Assembly: GCF_018881595.1 (NCBI RefSeq)
Contig: NZ_JACVQA010000010.1
Location: 1 to 64,000, forward strand
Direction: 5' to 3'
Length of the DNA: 64,000 nucleotides
Source: Polynucleobacter sp. UK-Gri1-W3
Lineage (GTDB): Bacteria > Pseudomonadota > Gammaproteobacteria > Burkholderiales > Burkholderiaceae
The position numbers and the translations under genes are program-made. This document shows, in pieces, positions 26,546 through 38,042 of this stretch. The first letter of the stretch is position 1, and each line of letters opens with the position of its first letter. The notes under the pieces were generated by a model, which did no database searches, was not told where the DNA came from, and saw only the letters and a program-made list of their open reading frames with translations.

Positions 26546-27046
26546 ATGAAGTTAAATAGCTCTACTAAGCGCGCTCTATGGATAGGTGCCGCCATCGGAT
26601 TGCTAAATGTCGCCATTACGAATATTGATATTTCCAATAGACCCATTGGCGCATCAACTTCTTATCCATATATTTCAGGTTTGGTATTTGATTTACAGAG
26701 CTCAACCTACTTTAAATTGATTGATGTACCAGGCTCTTGGGAGATGTGGTTTGTGCTTGGGGGATTCATCGGTTCTTTGTGTATTGCGATCTGGACAAAG
26801 AAATTTAAGCTTCGTAGCGTCCCAGAACTATGGGCAAGGTGCCAAGGTAAATCCAGCATTAAAAGATTGGCCTATTCATTTTTAGGTGGTTTTGTTCTCA
26901 TTTTGGGCGCCCGCATTGCAGACGGATGCGCAAGCGGACATATTTTGTCCGAAAATATGGAGATGGCTGTAAGCAGCTTTGTTTTTGCTATTTGCGTAGC
27001 GCTGTCGTATTTCATTTTCACAAAATATTTCTATAAAAAGGGCTGA
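26546..27046 (+). CDS. YeeE/YedE family half-permease (first subunit)
   Basis: This 166-residue membrane protein has about four helices and the motif GARIADGCASGHILS, in which the cysteine corresponds to a conserved cysteine of the YeeE/YedE (TsuA, PF04143) thiosulfate-uptake family. It represents one half of the fold. The second half is encoded 1 bp downstream, similar to the paired PmpA/PmpB arrangement. The substrate may be thiosulfate or another sulfur or selenium species, or something tied to oxalate; the sequence does not decide. It is the third gene of the frc2 operon. Confidence 0.78.
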   Translation: MKLNSSTKRALWIGAAIGLLNVAITNIDISNRPIGASTSYPYISGLVFDLQSSTYFKLIDVPGSWEMWFVLGGFIGSLCIAIWTKKFKLRSVPELWARCQGKSSIKRLAYSFLGGFVLILGARIADGCASGHILSENMEMAVSSFVFAICVALSYFIFTKYFYKKG

Positions 27047-27047
27047 T

Positions 27048-29281
<2,234 letters not shown>

Positions 29282-29289
<8 letters not shown>

Positions 29290-29470
29290 TCGAATACACG
29301 TAAGCGCGTTGCTTGAGTTTTGCAGCTTTTGCACGGCGCTGGTCTTCAACGCTCAATGGCTCTTTGTCCCAAAGCAGGGCGCGACCAGCTTGCTGTTCAG
29401 CTTCGAGCTGTGGATGCTCGGTTTTGAGTTCAGTTAAGAACTGGGTGATTTCCGATTGATATCTTGCCAT
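29282..29470 (-). CDS. DUF3460 family small protein
   Basis: This 62-residue basic protein starts at MARYQSEITQFLTELK (ATG at 29470). It has the LWDKEP and DQRRAKAAKLKQRAYVY segments of DUF3460, a short family known mainly from Burkholderiales next to scpA/panC. The function is unknown. The lysine/arginine-rich C-terminal helix could bind nucleic acid, but that is only a guess. It overlaps scpA by 8 bp and is the first gene of the run. Confidence 0.75.
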
Positions 29471-29573
29471 GGCATTTCCTAAAATACTCAATAAATTCAA
29501 TAACTTATAAAATTAATTCGAAAAGTTATCTAGGGACTACAACTGCCATTATAGGTGCTTTTTAAGGGGCTTT

Positions 29574-31244
29574 TTACAAGTTTGCAGCCAGCAAAGCCTC
29601 AATTTGAGGGGCTTCCACACGGGTCATTAGGTGCTTGAAGGCCTTGATGGGGTTTTTGCTGGAAAGAGGGGTATTAATGTCTGCCCAGGAAAGGGGTGGC
29701 AGGCAGAAGAATTCCTCTACGCCAGCAGCTACCTGAGGAATAACCGGCTTGAGATAAAGACTTAGCATCCGGAATGCTTCCAGCGTAACGCTGCAGACAC
29801 GCTGTAAGTCAGCCTCACGTTCTGGATCTTTAGCAATTTCCCATGGTTTGTTCTCATCTACAAAGCCATTTACTTTATCCGCAAGCTCCATCACGGTGCG
29901 CAGTGCTTTTGCGAATTCGCGTCCCTCATAGAGTTCTGCAATTTTTTCACTACTTGCTGCAATTTCTTTGAGGAGTGGATCGTTCATCGCCTCATCAGAA
30001 ACAACGCCACCAAATCGTTTTACCAAGAAGCCAGCGCTGCGGCTTGCAATATTGATGTACTTGCCGAGTAGATCGCTGTTTACGCGTGCAACAAAGTCTT
30101 GAAGATTTAAATCCAAATCTTCCATGCTGTCATTAAGCTTAGTTGCAAAATAGTAACGGAACCACTCTGGATTAAATCCACACTCAATGACGCTGTTTGC
30201 AGAAATTAAAGTACCACGTGACTTACTCATCTTCTCACCATCAACAGTCAAAAAACCATGTGCAAATACGTTGGTTGGTGTGCGATAGCCAGCAAACTTC
30301 AAAGTGGCTGGCCAGAATAAAGTGTGGAAGTAGAGAATATCTTTACCAATGAAATGGTACTGCTCAGTAGTGGTATCTGGTTTGACCCACTCATCAAAAT
30401 TAAGGCCTTTAGTCTGGCAATAATTGAGAAAACTAGCGTAGTAACCAATTGGGGCATCAAGCCATACATAGAAGTACTTTCCCGGTGCATCGGGGATCTC
30501 AAAGCCGAAATACGGGGCATCGCGGGAGATATCCCAATCGCCTAACTTGCTTTCGCCTGGCTGGCCAACCCATTCTTTCATCTTGTTGCGAGCTTCGGGC
30601 TGCAATGGTGTTTTTACCTGTGTCCAGTCACGTAAGAATTCTTCGCAACGGGGATCGGATAACTTAAAGAAGTAGTGGTCTGAGATCTTTTTGATGGGTG
30701 TTGCACCGCTCACTACTGAGAAGGGGTTTTTTAAATCAGTAGGTGAATACGTCGCACCACATTTTTCACAGTTATCACCGTATTGATCCTTAGCGCCGCA
30801 CTTAGGGCATTCGCCTTTGATAAAGCGGTCCGGTAAGAACATCTCTTTAACGGGATCGTAGGCTTGCTCAATTGCACGCTTCTCAATTAAACCAGCATCG
30901 CGTAGCTTAAGGTAAATACTTTGTGCAAGCCTCTCATTCTCAGGGCTATCTGTGGTGTAGTAGTTATCAAATGAAATCAGAAAGTTATCAAAGTCACGCT
31001 TATGCTCTTTCCAGACGTTGGCGATGAGCTCTTTTGGCGTAAGACCTTCTTTTTCAGCGCGCAACATAATGGGGGTGCCGTGCGCGTCATCAGCGCCAAC
31101 GTAATGCACTTCATGACCACGCATTCTTTGAAAGCGAACCCAAATATCGGTCTGTACATATTCCACCAAATGGCCGATATGGATCTGACCATTGGCATAC
31201 GGCAGGGCGGAGGTAACAAGAAGGCGGCGTTGGGAACTGCTCAT
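29574..31244 (-). CDS. metG: Methionyl-tRNA synthetase (short form)
   Basis: MetG charges tRNA-Met. The 556-residue class I synthetase has HIGH at 22-25, a zinc knuckle with [18 protein letters not shown] at about 145-162, and the KMSKS loop in [13 protein letters not shown] near 335. It lacks the C-terminal tRNA-binding (Trbp111-like) domain of the 677-residue E. coli enzyme, so it is a naturally shorter type. It is divergent from fdhD across 173 bp. Confidence 0.97.
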   Translation of the reverse strand: MSSSQRRLLVTSALPYANGQIHIGHLVEYVQTDIWVRFQRMRGHEVHYVGADDAHGTPIMLRAEKEGLTPKELIANVWKEHKRDFDNFLISFDNYYTTDSPENERLAQSIYLKLRDAGLIEKRAIEQAYDPVKEMFLPDRFIKGECPKCGAKDQYGDNCEKCGATYSPTDLKNPFSVVSGATPIKKISDHYFFKLSDPRCEEFLRDWTQVKTPLQPEARNKMKEWVGQPGESKLGDWDISRDAPYFGFEIPDAPGKYFYVWLDAPIGYYASFLNYCQTKGLNFDEWVKPDTTTEQYHFIGKDILYFHTLFWPATLKFAGYRTPTNVFAHGFLTVDGEKMSKSRGTLISANSVIECGFNPEWFRYYFATKLNDSMEDLDLNLQDFVARVNSDLLGKYINIASRSAGFLVKRFGGVVSDEAMNDPLLKEIAASSEKIAELYEGREFAKALRTVMELADKVNGFVDENKPWEIAKDPEREADLQRVCSVTLEAFRMLSLYLKPVIPQVAAGVEEFFCLPPLSWADINTPLSSKNPIKAFKHLMTRVEAPQIEALLAANL

Positions 31245-31417
31245 GTAATGCGGACTTAAATAAGAAGGTTAATGAGAAGGGTAAACAGTTAAATAGGGTA
31301 CAGCGCTCAATTATGCTGGCTAATGCAATGATTTTAGTCTGCGGTTAAAGTAAAGCACCGTGAAGTGCCCATAAACCCCGATAAACTTCAGTTCAGCCCG
31401 ACCTTAGAGAGTATTTT

Positions 31418-32260
31418 ATGGCAGTAAAACCGACCATTCAGATGTCCCATGCCTCCGTGCCCTTGGTGCATGAAGTTGAGGTTATGGATGAAATGGGACG
31501 TCTTAAAAAGACCCATATTCCTGGCGAGCGCCCTTTAACAATTTACCTAGATAAGCGTGAAGTTGTCACGCTCATGACCTTGGGGAGCGCCCCGGAAGCG
31601 CTGGTCTTGGGTTATTTGCGCAATCAGCGCCTTGTGGAGTCACCTGATGATATTGAGAGCATTCAGGTGGACTGGGAGACGGATTCAGCTGCGGTGAAAA
31701 CCCGTCGCAGTACAGTCGATATTGACGCCCTGACGAGCAAGCGGGTGGTAACTACTGGCTGCGGTCAAGGAACGATGTTTGGGGGCTTGATTGAAGAAAT
31801 GGACGAGATTAAGTTGCCCGAAGGTCCAACTTTGTCCCAAGAGGCAATAGTTGCTTTAGTTGACTCTATCCGGATACATGACACGATCTACAAGAAGTCC
31901 GGCTCAGTTCATGCCTGCGCAGTATATGAACGGGATGGTGAGGATGGAGTACGTCTGCTGCACTTCATTGAGGACGTGGGTCGTCATAATGCGGTCGACT
32001 CGATTTCTGGCTTGATGTGGCTGGTTGATAAGCCTGGCAAGGATCTTATTTTCTTTACTACTGGGCGCCTAACCTCGGAGATGGTGATCAAGGGTGCTCA
32101 GATGGGCATTCCTTTCCTCTTAACCCGCTCAGGGGTGACCTTGATGGGTCTTGAACTGGCACGTAAAACCAATCTGACCATCCTTTCCCGTTGCTCTGGA
32201 AAACACTTTGAGATCTACAACGCCCCAGAGAGGGTCGTTTTTAGTCAAAATCCCCAATAA
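31418..32260 (+). CDS. fdhD: Formate dehydrogenase accessory sulfurtransferase FdhD
   Basis: FdhD passes sulfur from IscS to the molybdenum cofactor of formate dehydrogenase. The 280-residue protein fits the family (PF02634), with the GRLTSEMVIKGAQMGIPFLLTRSG region intact. The usual CGxC sulfur-relay motif is altered: it reads CGQG, with only Cys115 present and glycine at 118. Formate dehydrogenase genes are not in the window, but formate is the product of the oxalate island. An extended N terminus of about 45 residues precedes the domain. Confidence 0.88.
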   Translation: MAVKPTIQMSHASVPLVHEVEVMDEMGRLKKTHIPGERPLTIYLDKREVVTLMTLGSAPEALVLGYLRNQRLVESPDDIESIQVDWETDSAAVKTRRSTVDIDALTSKRVVTTGCGQGTMFGGLIEEMDEIKLPEGPTLSQEAIVALVDSIRIHDTIYKKSGSVHACAVYERDGEDGVRLLHFIEDVGRHNAVDSISGLMWLVDKPGKDLIFFTTGRLTSEMVIKGAQMGIPFLLTRSGVTLMGLELARKTNLTILSRCSGKHFEIYNAPERVVFSQNPQ

Positions 32261-32300
32261 ATTCGTGGGCAGGTGAGGGCGAAGGTTTTACAATTCGGCC

Positions 32301-32867
32301 ATGACTATTAAATCAGACCACTGGATCCGCCGCATGGGCGAGCAAGGCATGATCAGCCCATTTGAACCTGGGCAAGTTCGCCAAGACGCCGCCGGAAATA
32401 AAATCGTAAGTTATGGCACTTCAAGCTATGGCTATGACATTCGTTGTGCGGACGAATTCAAGATCTTTACCAACATCAACAGCACTATCGTTGACCCGAA
32501 GAATTTCGATGAGCAATCGTTCGTTGATTTCAAGGGTGATGTTTGCATCATTCCACCAAACTCTTTTGCATTAGCAAGAACGGTTGAGTACTTCAAGATT
32601 CCGCGTAGTGTATTAACGGTTTGCGTTGGTAAGAGCACCTACGCACGCTGCGGAATTATTGTGAACGTCACTCCATTCGAGCCTGAGTGGGAAGGGTATG
32701 TCACCTTAGAGTTTTCAAACACAACACCATTGCCTGCCAAAATTTATGCGGGTGAAGGTTGTGCTCAAGTACTCTTCTTTGAGAGTGATGAAGTTTGCGG
32801 TACATCTTATAAAGATCGCGGTGGTAAGTATCAAGGTCAGCGGGGCGTTACCCTGCCTAAGACCTAA
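32301..32867 (+). CDS. dcd: dCTP deaminase
   Basis: Dcd converts dCTP to dUTP for thymidylate synthesis. The 188-residue protein has the expected length and the conserved [23 protein letters not shown] stretch (seen as [10 protein letters not shown] then [11 protein letters not shown]) with the catalytic glutamate, plus a C-terminal [11 protein letters not shown] tail that closes on nucleotide. The KirBac gene starts 12 bp downstream on the same strand. Confidence 0.97.
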   Translation: MTIKSDHWIRRMGEQGMISPFEPGQVRQDAAGNKIVSYGTSSYGYDIRCADEFKIFTNINSTIVDPKNFDEQSFVDFKGDVCIIPPNSFALARTVEYFKIPRSVLTVCVGKSTYARCGIIVNVTPFEPEWEGYVTLEFSNTTPLPAKIYAGEGCAQVLFFESDEVCGTSYKDRGGKYQGQRGVTLPKT

Positions 32868-32879
32868 GCCATTACGGTA

Positions 32880-33794
32880 GTGCGTAAATTTCTTTTTAAT
32901 CGTCGTCCAACACGGATTAATTTAGAGGAATACCGCGCCACACTCTCGCGCTCAGAAATGGCGCGACCAGAGAATAATTTCTACCATTGGCTGCTAGGTA
33001 CCACCTGGACTGGCTTTATGTTGCTAGTTGTCTTTGTGTATCTTGGGACAAACCTTTTATTTGCTTTTGCGTATATCGCATGTGGGGATGGCTCCATTAC
33101 TAATGCACGACCAGGCTCTTTGTTAGATGTCTTTTTCTTTAGTGTTCAAACGATGGCAACTATCGGTTATGGTCGAATGACTCCTGTTGGTAGTTGGCCT
33201 AATGCGATTGTGACGTTTGAGGCGTTCTTTGGAATCGTCTATTCAGCCTTGACTACTGGTTTGGCTTTTGCGCGCTTTACCCGGCCTACTGCAGGTATAC
33301 GTTTCTCTAAAGTAGCTGTGGTTGGTAATCATAACGGCATCAAAACATTGAAGTTCCGAGTGGCCAATGATCGCAGCTCTCATATTGTGGAGGCGCAGCT
33401 ACGACTATGGCTGATTGCAGAAAGTATGACAAGTGAGGGTGAGCGCTATCGTCGATCTGTTGAGTTGCAACTCCATCGTTCCGAGAGTCCGGTCTTTTCT
33501 ATGACCTGGACAGCGATGCATAGCGTGGATGAGGCAAGCCCTCTAAAAGATTTCTTGGGTAAAGCGGAATTAAATGGGAATTGGCACCTTTTAATTACCT
33601 TTACGGGGTATCACGAGAGCCTGGCAAATCAAGTCTACGCTCGCCATGTTTACTTACCAAGAGATGTGCAGCAAAATGCGACTTTTGTCGATATAGTCAC
33701 GGTTTCGCCAGATGGTGGCCGGATAATAGATTTAGCCAACTTTGAGAAGTGGGTTCCGAATGTCTCGGATAAATTAGCAGGGGAGTTTTTATGA
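32880..33794 (+). CDS. KirBac-type inward-rectifier potassium channel
   Basis: This 304-residue protein has two membrane helices (about 43-66 and 108-133) flanking a pore helix with the potassium filter TIGYG at 94-98. A C-terminal immunoglobulin-like cytoplasmic domain follows (about 140-290), the layout of KirBac channels. The start is a GTG at 32880, which gives the family's amphipathic slide helix before the first membrane segment. The stop overlaps the decarboxylase start by 4 bases (ATGA), so both are translated together. Confidence 0.92.
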   Translation: MRKFLFNRRPTRINLEEYRATLSRSEMARPENNFYHWLLGTTWTGFMLLVVFVYLGTNLLFAFAYIACGDGSITNARPGSLLDVFFFSVQTMATIGYGRMTPVGSWPNAIVTFEAFFGIVYSALTTGLAFARFTRPTAGIRFSKVAVVGNHNGIKTLKFRVANDRSSHIVEAQLRLWLIAESMTSEGERYRRSVELQLHRSESPVFSMTWTAMHSVDEASPLKDFLGKAELNGNWHLLITFTGYHESLANQVYARHVYLPRDVQQNATFVDIVTVSPDGGRIIDLANFEKWVPNVSDKLAGEFL

Positions 33795-36058
33795 AATTTC
33801 GTTTTCCAATCATCATTATTGATGAAGACTTCCGCTCCGAAAATATTTCGGGTTCGGGAATTCGTGACCTCGCCGAGGCGATCGAGAATGAGGGTATGGA
33901 AGTTATTGGCTTAACCAGCTATGGTGACTTGACTTCGTTTGCGCAGCAGGCTTCTCGTGCATCCTCATTCATCGTCTCGATTGACGATGAAGAGTTTGAC
34001 GCTGACTCTGAAGATAGTGATCTTCCGGCTCTAAATAACTTACGCGCCTTTATCACTGAAGTGCGTAAGCGTAACGAATATATTCCAATCTTTTTGTATG
34101 GCGAGACTCGTACTTCTCGTCATATGCCAAATGACATCTTGCGCGAGTTGCACGGTTTCATTCATATGAATGAAGACACCCCGGAATTTGTAGCACGTCA
34201 TATTATTCGTGAAGCCAAGGTGTATTTAGATTCACTGGCGCCCCCATTCTTCCGCGCCTTAACCAATTACGCTTCTGAAGGTTCCTACTCATGGCATTGC
34301 CCTGGGCACTCTGGCGGCGTTGCTTTCTTAAAGAGTCCAGTGGGCCGTATGTTCCACCAATTCTTTGGTGAGAATATGCTCCGTGCTGACGTCTGTAATG
34401 CTGTTGAGGAATTGGGTCAGCTCTTAGACCATACGGGTCCTGTGTTGCAGAGCGAGCGCAATGCTGCCCGCATCTTTAATGCTGACCATTTGTTCTTTGT
34501 AACTAATGGCACCTCTACATCTAACAAGATTGTTTGGCATTCCACTGTTGCCCCAGGCGATGTAGTTTTGGTTGACCGTAACTGTCATAAGTCTGTGATT
34601 CATTCGATCACGATGATGGGCGCGATCCCAATTTTCTTGATGCCTACTCGTAATCACTTGGGCATTATTGGTCCAATTCCAAAGGAAGAGTTTGAGTGGA
34701 AAAACATCAAGAAGAAAATTGATGCTAATCCGTTCATCAAGGATAAGAACGTAGTGCCTCGTGTCATGACGCTCACACAAAGTACTTATGACGGCATCGT
34801 CTACAACGTTGAAATGATTAAAGAGATGCTGGATGGAAAAGTGGATTCATTGCATTTTGATGAAGCTTGGTTGCCACATGCTGCCTTCCACCCTTTCTAT
34901 AAAGATATGCACGCTATTGGCTCGGATCGTAAGCGCACTAAGAAGAGTTTGATGTTTGCCACCCAGTCAACCCATAAGTTGCTCGCTGGTTTATCCCAGG
35001 CATCACAAGTGCTAGTGCAGGATGCCGAAGATACTAAGCTTGACCGGGATTGCTTCAATGAAGCCTATTTGATGCACACCTCAACCAGTCCACAGTACGC
35101 GATTATTGCCTCATGTGACGTTTCTGCAGCCATGATGGAGTCTCCTGGCGGTACAACTTTGGTTGAAGAGTCTATTGCTGAAGCAATGGACTTCCGGCGC
35201 GCAATGCGCGAAGTGGATGATAAGTTTGGCGCTGACTGGTGGTTTAAGGTTTGGGGTCCAGATCATTTGGCCGAAGAAGGTATTGGTGAGCGTTCAGATT
35301 GGGTCTTGGAGCCATCTGCAGCTTGGCATGACTTTGGCAAATTGGCCAAAGACTTCAATATGCTTGATCCTATTAAGGCGACAGTGGTTACGCCTGGATT
35401 GGATATTGAAGGCAACTTCGGTTCCATGGGTATTCCAGCCAGTATTGTGACCAAGTATCTTGCCGAGCACGGAGTGATTGTTGAGAAGTGCGGCCTTTAT
35501 TCCTTCTTCATCATGTTCACGATCGGTATTACCAAAGGCCGTTGGAATACGCTCGTAACAGAATTGCAGCAGTTCAAAGATCACTTCGATAAAAATGCGC
35601 CATTGTGGAAGGTGTTGCCTGAGTTTGTTGCCAAGCACCCACGCTACGAACGTGTTGGCTTAAAAGATATTTGCCAGCAAATTCATGAATTCTATAAGAG
35701 TCGTGATGTAGCGCGTATGACTACTGAGATGTATACCTCAGATATGGTTCCAGCCATGATGCCTTCTGAAGCTTGGGCCAAGATGGCGCATAAAGAAGTA
35801 GATCGTGTGCCGCTAGACCAGTTGGAAGGGCGTGTAACAGCTATGTTGGTTACTCCATATCCTCCAGGCATTCCCTTGCTGATTCCTGGTGAGCGCTTTA
35901 ATAAACGCATCATTGACTACCTCTACTTCGCTAGAGACTTTAATGAGAAATTCCCGGGATTTGAGACGGATATCCATGGACTGGTTAAAACCAGCATCGA
36001 TGGCAAGAGTGAGTATTACGTCGATTGCGTAAGGCAAGAGCGCGATATAACCCTCTGA
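33791..36058 (+). CDS. Arginine/lysine/ornithine decarboxylase (fold type I, long form)
   Basis: This 755-residue PLP enzyme has an N-terminal response-regulator-like wing domain (about 1-130), the PLP domain with the cofactor lysine in STHKLLAG (Lys396) and a C-terminal domain. It matches inducible acid-stress decarboxylases such as AdiA in length (756). The product would be agmatine, cadaverine or putrescine, consuming a proton. The substrate cannot be decided by eye. No antiporter gene is adjacent; instead a potassium channel is coupled upstream. A strong terminator follows. Confidence 0.88.
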   Translation: MKFRFPIIIIDEDFRSENISGSGIRDLAEAIENEGMEVIGLTSYGDLTSFAQQASRASSFIVSIDDEEFDADSEDSDLPALNNLRAFITEVRKRNEYIPIFLYGETRTSRHMPNDILRELHGFIHMNEDTPEFVARHIIREAKVYLDSLAPPFFRALTNYASEGSYSWHCPGHSGGVAFLKSPVGRMFHQFFGENMLRADVCNAVEELGQLLDHTGPVLQSERNAARIFNADHLFFVTNGTSTSNKIVWHSTVAPGDVVLVDRNCHKSVIHSITMMGAIPIFLMPTRNHLGIIGPIPKEEFEWKNIKKKIDANPFIKDKNVVPRVMTLTQSTYDGIVYNVEMIKEMLDGKVDSLHFDEAWLPHAAFHPFYKDMHAIGSDRKRTKKSLMFATQSTHKLLAGLSQASQVLVQDAEDTKLDRDCFNEAYLMHTSTSPQYAIIASCDVSAAMMESPGGTTLVEESIAEAMDFRRAMREVDDKFGADWWFKVWGPDHLAEEGIGERSDWVLEPSAAWHDFGKLAKDFNMLDPIKATVVTPGLDIEGNFGSMGIPASIVTKYLAEHGVIVEKCGLYSFFIMFTIGITKGRWNTLVTELQQFKDHFDKNAPLWKVLPEFVAKHPRYERVGLKDICQQIHEFYKSRDVARMTTEMYTSDMVPAMMPSEAWAKMAHKEVDRVPLDQLEGRVTAMLVTPYPPGIPLLIPGERFNKRIIDYLYFARDFNEKFPGFETDIHGLVKTSIDGKSEYYVDCVRQERDITL

Positions 36059-36079
36059 CCTATTTCAGATTTCCATCTT

Positions 36080-36105
36080 AAAGCCCCGCTTTTGCGGGGC
36101 TTTTT
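36080..36105 (+). terminator. Rho-independent terminator after the decarboxylase
   Basis: GCCCCGC (36083-36089) pairs with GCGGGGC (36094-36100) around TTTT, extended by A-T pairs and followed by TTTTT. It ends the dcd-kir-decarboxylase unit. Confidence 0.92.
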
Positions 36106-36107
36106 GC

Positions 36108-36156
36108 TTGCGCCATGAATGGACATTCTGTATACTTGTACAATATATTGAACAAG
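36108..36156 (+). promoter_or_regulatory. yefM-yoeB promoter and operator
   Basis: TTGCGC (36108-36113) and TATACT (36131-36136) are 17 bp apart. Overlapping and following the -10 box is a 22-bp near-perfect palindrome (36135-36156), arms CTTGTACAAT and ATTGAACAAG, whose left arm contains TGTACA, the core reported for YefM operators. This fits autorepression by the YefM-YoeB complex. Confidence 0.65.
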
Positions 36157-36168
36157 TCTAAGGACATC

Positions 36169-36426
36169 ATGAGAGTCATTAATTTTTCAGATGCTAGAAA
36201 TCAGTTTAAGCAAGTCATTGATCAAGTAGTGGCTGACTGTGATGTTGCTGTGATCTCACGCAGGGACGCCGAGGATGCCGTAGTCATGTCCTTGAATACC
36301 TATAACAGCATGATGGAAACATTCCATTTATTAAAATCTCCGGCTAACGTAAAGCACTTGGAGAAATCATTGGCGCAATATCGCAAGGGGCAGACTAAAG
36401 CAAAGGCTCTAGTGGATGCTAAGTAG
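36169..36426 (+). CDS. yefM: Antitoxin YefM
   Basis: YefM (Phd/YefM family) neutralises YoeB and represses its own operon. The 85-residue product begins MRVINFSDARNQFKQVIDQV from the ATG at 36169 with AGGA at 36161-36164; an in-frame ATG at 36115 would place the operator inside the gene and is rejected. The N-terminal half is the DNA-binding domain (VISRRDAEDAVVMSLNTYNSM). The C-terminal tail wraps the toxin. It overlaps yoeB by 11 bp. Confidence 0.93.
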   Translation: MRVINFSDARNQFKQVIDQVVADCDVAVISRRDAEDAVVMSLNTYNSMMETFHLLKSPANVKHLEKSLAQYRKGQTKAKALVDAK

Positions 36427-36679
36427 GCTAGTGTGGACAAATGCAGCATGGTCTGACTATCTTTACTGGCAGGGGCAAGATAAAAAAACCTTAAAACGCA
36501 TTAACGTTTTAATTAAAGATACTTTAAGAAATCCCAAAAAAGGCATTGGTAAGCCGGAAGAGCTGAGAGAGTCTCTCTCAGGATTTTGGTCTAGAAGAAT
36601 CGATGATGTGCATCGTCTTGTGTATGCAATTGAAAAAGATCGGCTAGTCATCATTGCCTGCCGTTATCACTACGATTAA
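36416..36679 (+). CDS. yoeB: mRNA interferase toxin YoeB
   Basis: YoeB cleaves messages in the ribosomal A site. The 87-residue protein is close to E. coli YoeB along its length: WSDYLYWQ, INVLIKDTLRNP, GKPEELRESLSGFWSRRIDD, HRLVYAIE and the C-terminal CRYHYD with catalytic His and Tyr; the glutamate in KPEEL and arginine in SRRI are present too. The toxin looks intact. The ATG at 36416 lies inside the yefM end. Confidence 0.94.
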   Translation: MLSRLVWTNAAWSDYLYWQGQDKKTLKRINVLIKDTLRNPKKGIGKPEELRESLSGFWSRRIDDVHRLVYAIEKDRLVIIACRYHYD

Positions 36680-36717
36680 AGTGGGTTCCTCAATAAAGAG
36701 GAGCAGCGCTTCTAAAG

Positions 36718-36744
36718 AAATAAGGCCCCTTAGGGGCCTTATTT
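36718..36744. terminator. Bidirectional terminator between yoeB and the lipoprotein gene
   Basis: AAATAAGGCCCC (36718-36729) and GGGGCCTTATTT (36733-36744) form a perfect 12-bp stem with a TTA loop. A/T-rich arms on both sides allow termination in both directions. Confidence 0.88.
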
Positions 36745-36763
36745 CTTGCTACTGCATAGTCTC

Positions 36764-38002
36764 TTACTTCAGCAGCACTGAAGGTGACGCTGGAATACTT
36801 CCGGGAATTTTCTGCAAGGACATAAACTGCGCGAGTAATTTAATGGCTAATGGTGAGTAGCCATTATTTTCGCTCGGGATGCTATAAAGATTGCCATCCA
36901 AACCCTCTATGCTAGAAAAGGGTCTCGGGGTGGATTGATTTTTGTAGACTACAAACAATGCATATTCATTCGAGCCATTTGTTTTGTTGCTAAAAGTGGT
37001 TTCTGAGGGTGGCAAAGTAACCATATAAGACTTTTCACCTAGTTGAGCTTTTACTACTTGACCTAGATATTCAAAGATATTATTTGTAGATCGAATGCGA
37101 ATAGTGAGTTTAGGCTGAGATTTTTTATCAGCGCTTGGCTGCTTAGTTTCCTGGGCAAGTGTTACTTCGCAAAATATTTCATCACCATATTCTTGGCGAA
37201 TAAAATTCTCATATTTATTGGTGTTGATGCAAAGCTTGTATTGTTTCGAAACTTGTATCGGCTGAAATATGAGTGGGGAATTTTTCCCTACTCGCTGGAG
37301 AACAATGCCAGAGCTTTTCATTACCTCAAATGAATTATCGCCAAAGGTGGATTTGAGATTGGCAACACTTAAAGGGGGACCTATCTTTAGCGATGTATCA
37401 ACCATGAAGGCCCCAAGCCCATATGAAATAAGCTTGTAGAGATGTTTTTGGAATTCCGCATGGTCTGGTCGGAGAGGGTTATTGATGAGGGTGACTACAT
37501 CACCGTTTGGCTTGGTAATTACTATTTCATCAACTACTAGACTTAGGAGAACTTCTCTTGGGATGTGATTGTGTTCAAAATATTTCACCATCTCTATTGG
37601 GAGTTCATTTAAGTAACCCTTCCAAAATACTGCGTTATCTAAGGAAGACTGGGTGAAGTTAAATGTATTGCCAACTGATAGCGAAACTCCAGGCGTGACG
37701 CTACTTAATCCTCCATTAATTGGGAGGTAACTAGCGTTGTAGGGCAGAATGCCACCTGTAAAAAATGCACTGGCGTAAGAGGTTGTCGTAATAGAACCCG
37801 AACCATTGATGGTTGGCATATCTAAAAAGCTAACAGGACGATTTTCAGAAGATCGCAAAATATTCTGAAAAATCATATTGATCTGGTATTGCTCCAAGAT
37901 ATTGGCGTATTTGGCCGACATCTGACTAAAGTCAGGCGCTCCAGTTGAGCCGCAACCACTAAGGGCTGCCGATAAGGCAATGGCAGAAAGTGCTCTGCGC
38001 AC
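36764..38002 (-). CDS. Unrecognised outer-membrane-type lipoprotein
   Basis: I do not recognise this 412-residue protein. The likely start is a GTG at 38002-38000, giving MRRALSAIALSAALSGC, a lipoprotein signal with lipobox LSGC and lipid cysteine at residue 17. An open frame back to an ATG at 38092 would overlap the TRAP permease gene and bury the signal. The mature part has an early segment QINMIFQNILRSSENRPVSF, a Ser/Gly/Thr-rich region (about 60-110) and mixed alpha/beta content, with no membrane helix. It lies 40 bp behind the TRAP permease gene and could be co-transcribed. It is not a DctP binding protein. Confidence 0.75.
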   Translation of the reverse strand: MRRALSAIALSAALSGCGSTGAPDFSQMSAKYANILEQYQINMIFQNILRSSENRPVSFLDMPTINGSGSITTTSYASAFFTGGILPYNASYLPINGGLSSVTPGVSLSVGNTFNFTQSSLDNAVFWKGYLNELPIEMVKYFEHNHIPREVLLSLVVDEIVITKPNGDVVTLINNPLRPDHAEFQKHLYKLISYGLGAFMVDTSLKIGPPLSVANLKSTFGDNSFEVMKSSGIVLQRVGKNSPLIFQPIQVSKQYKLCINTNKYENFIRQEYGDEIFCEVTLAQETKQPSADKKSQPKLTIRIRSTNNIFEYLGQVVKAQLGEKSYMVTLPPSETTFSNKTNGSNEYALFVVYKNQSTPRPFSSIEGLDGNLYSIPSENNGYSPLAIKLLAQFMSLQKIPGSIPASPSVLLK

Positions 38003-38042
38003 TAATTTGGGGAAAATCCCCTCTTTTAATTGAAGGAGAGTG

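Noticed and set aside
36115..36168. N-terminal extension of YefM from an upstream ATG
   Set aside because: It would cover the promoter and operator and lacks a ribosome site, while the ATG at 36169 has AGGA and matches the family start.
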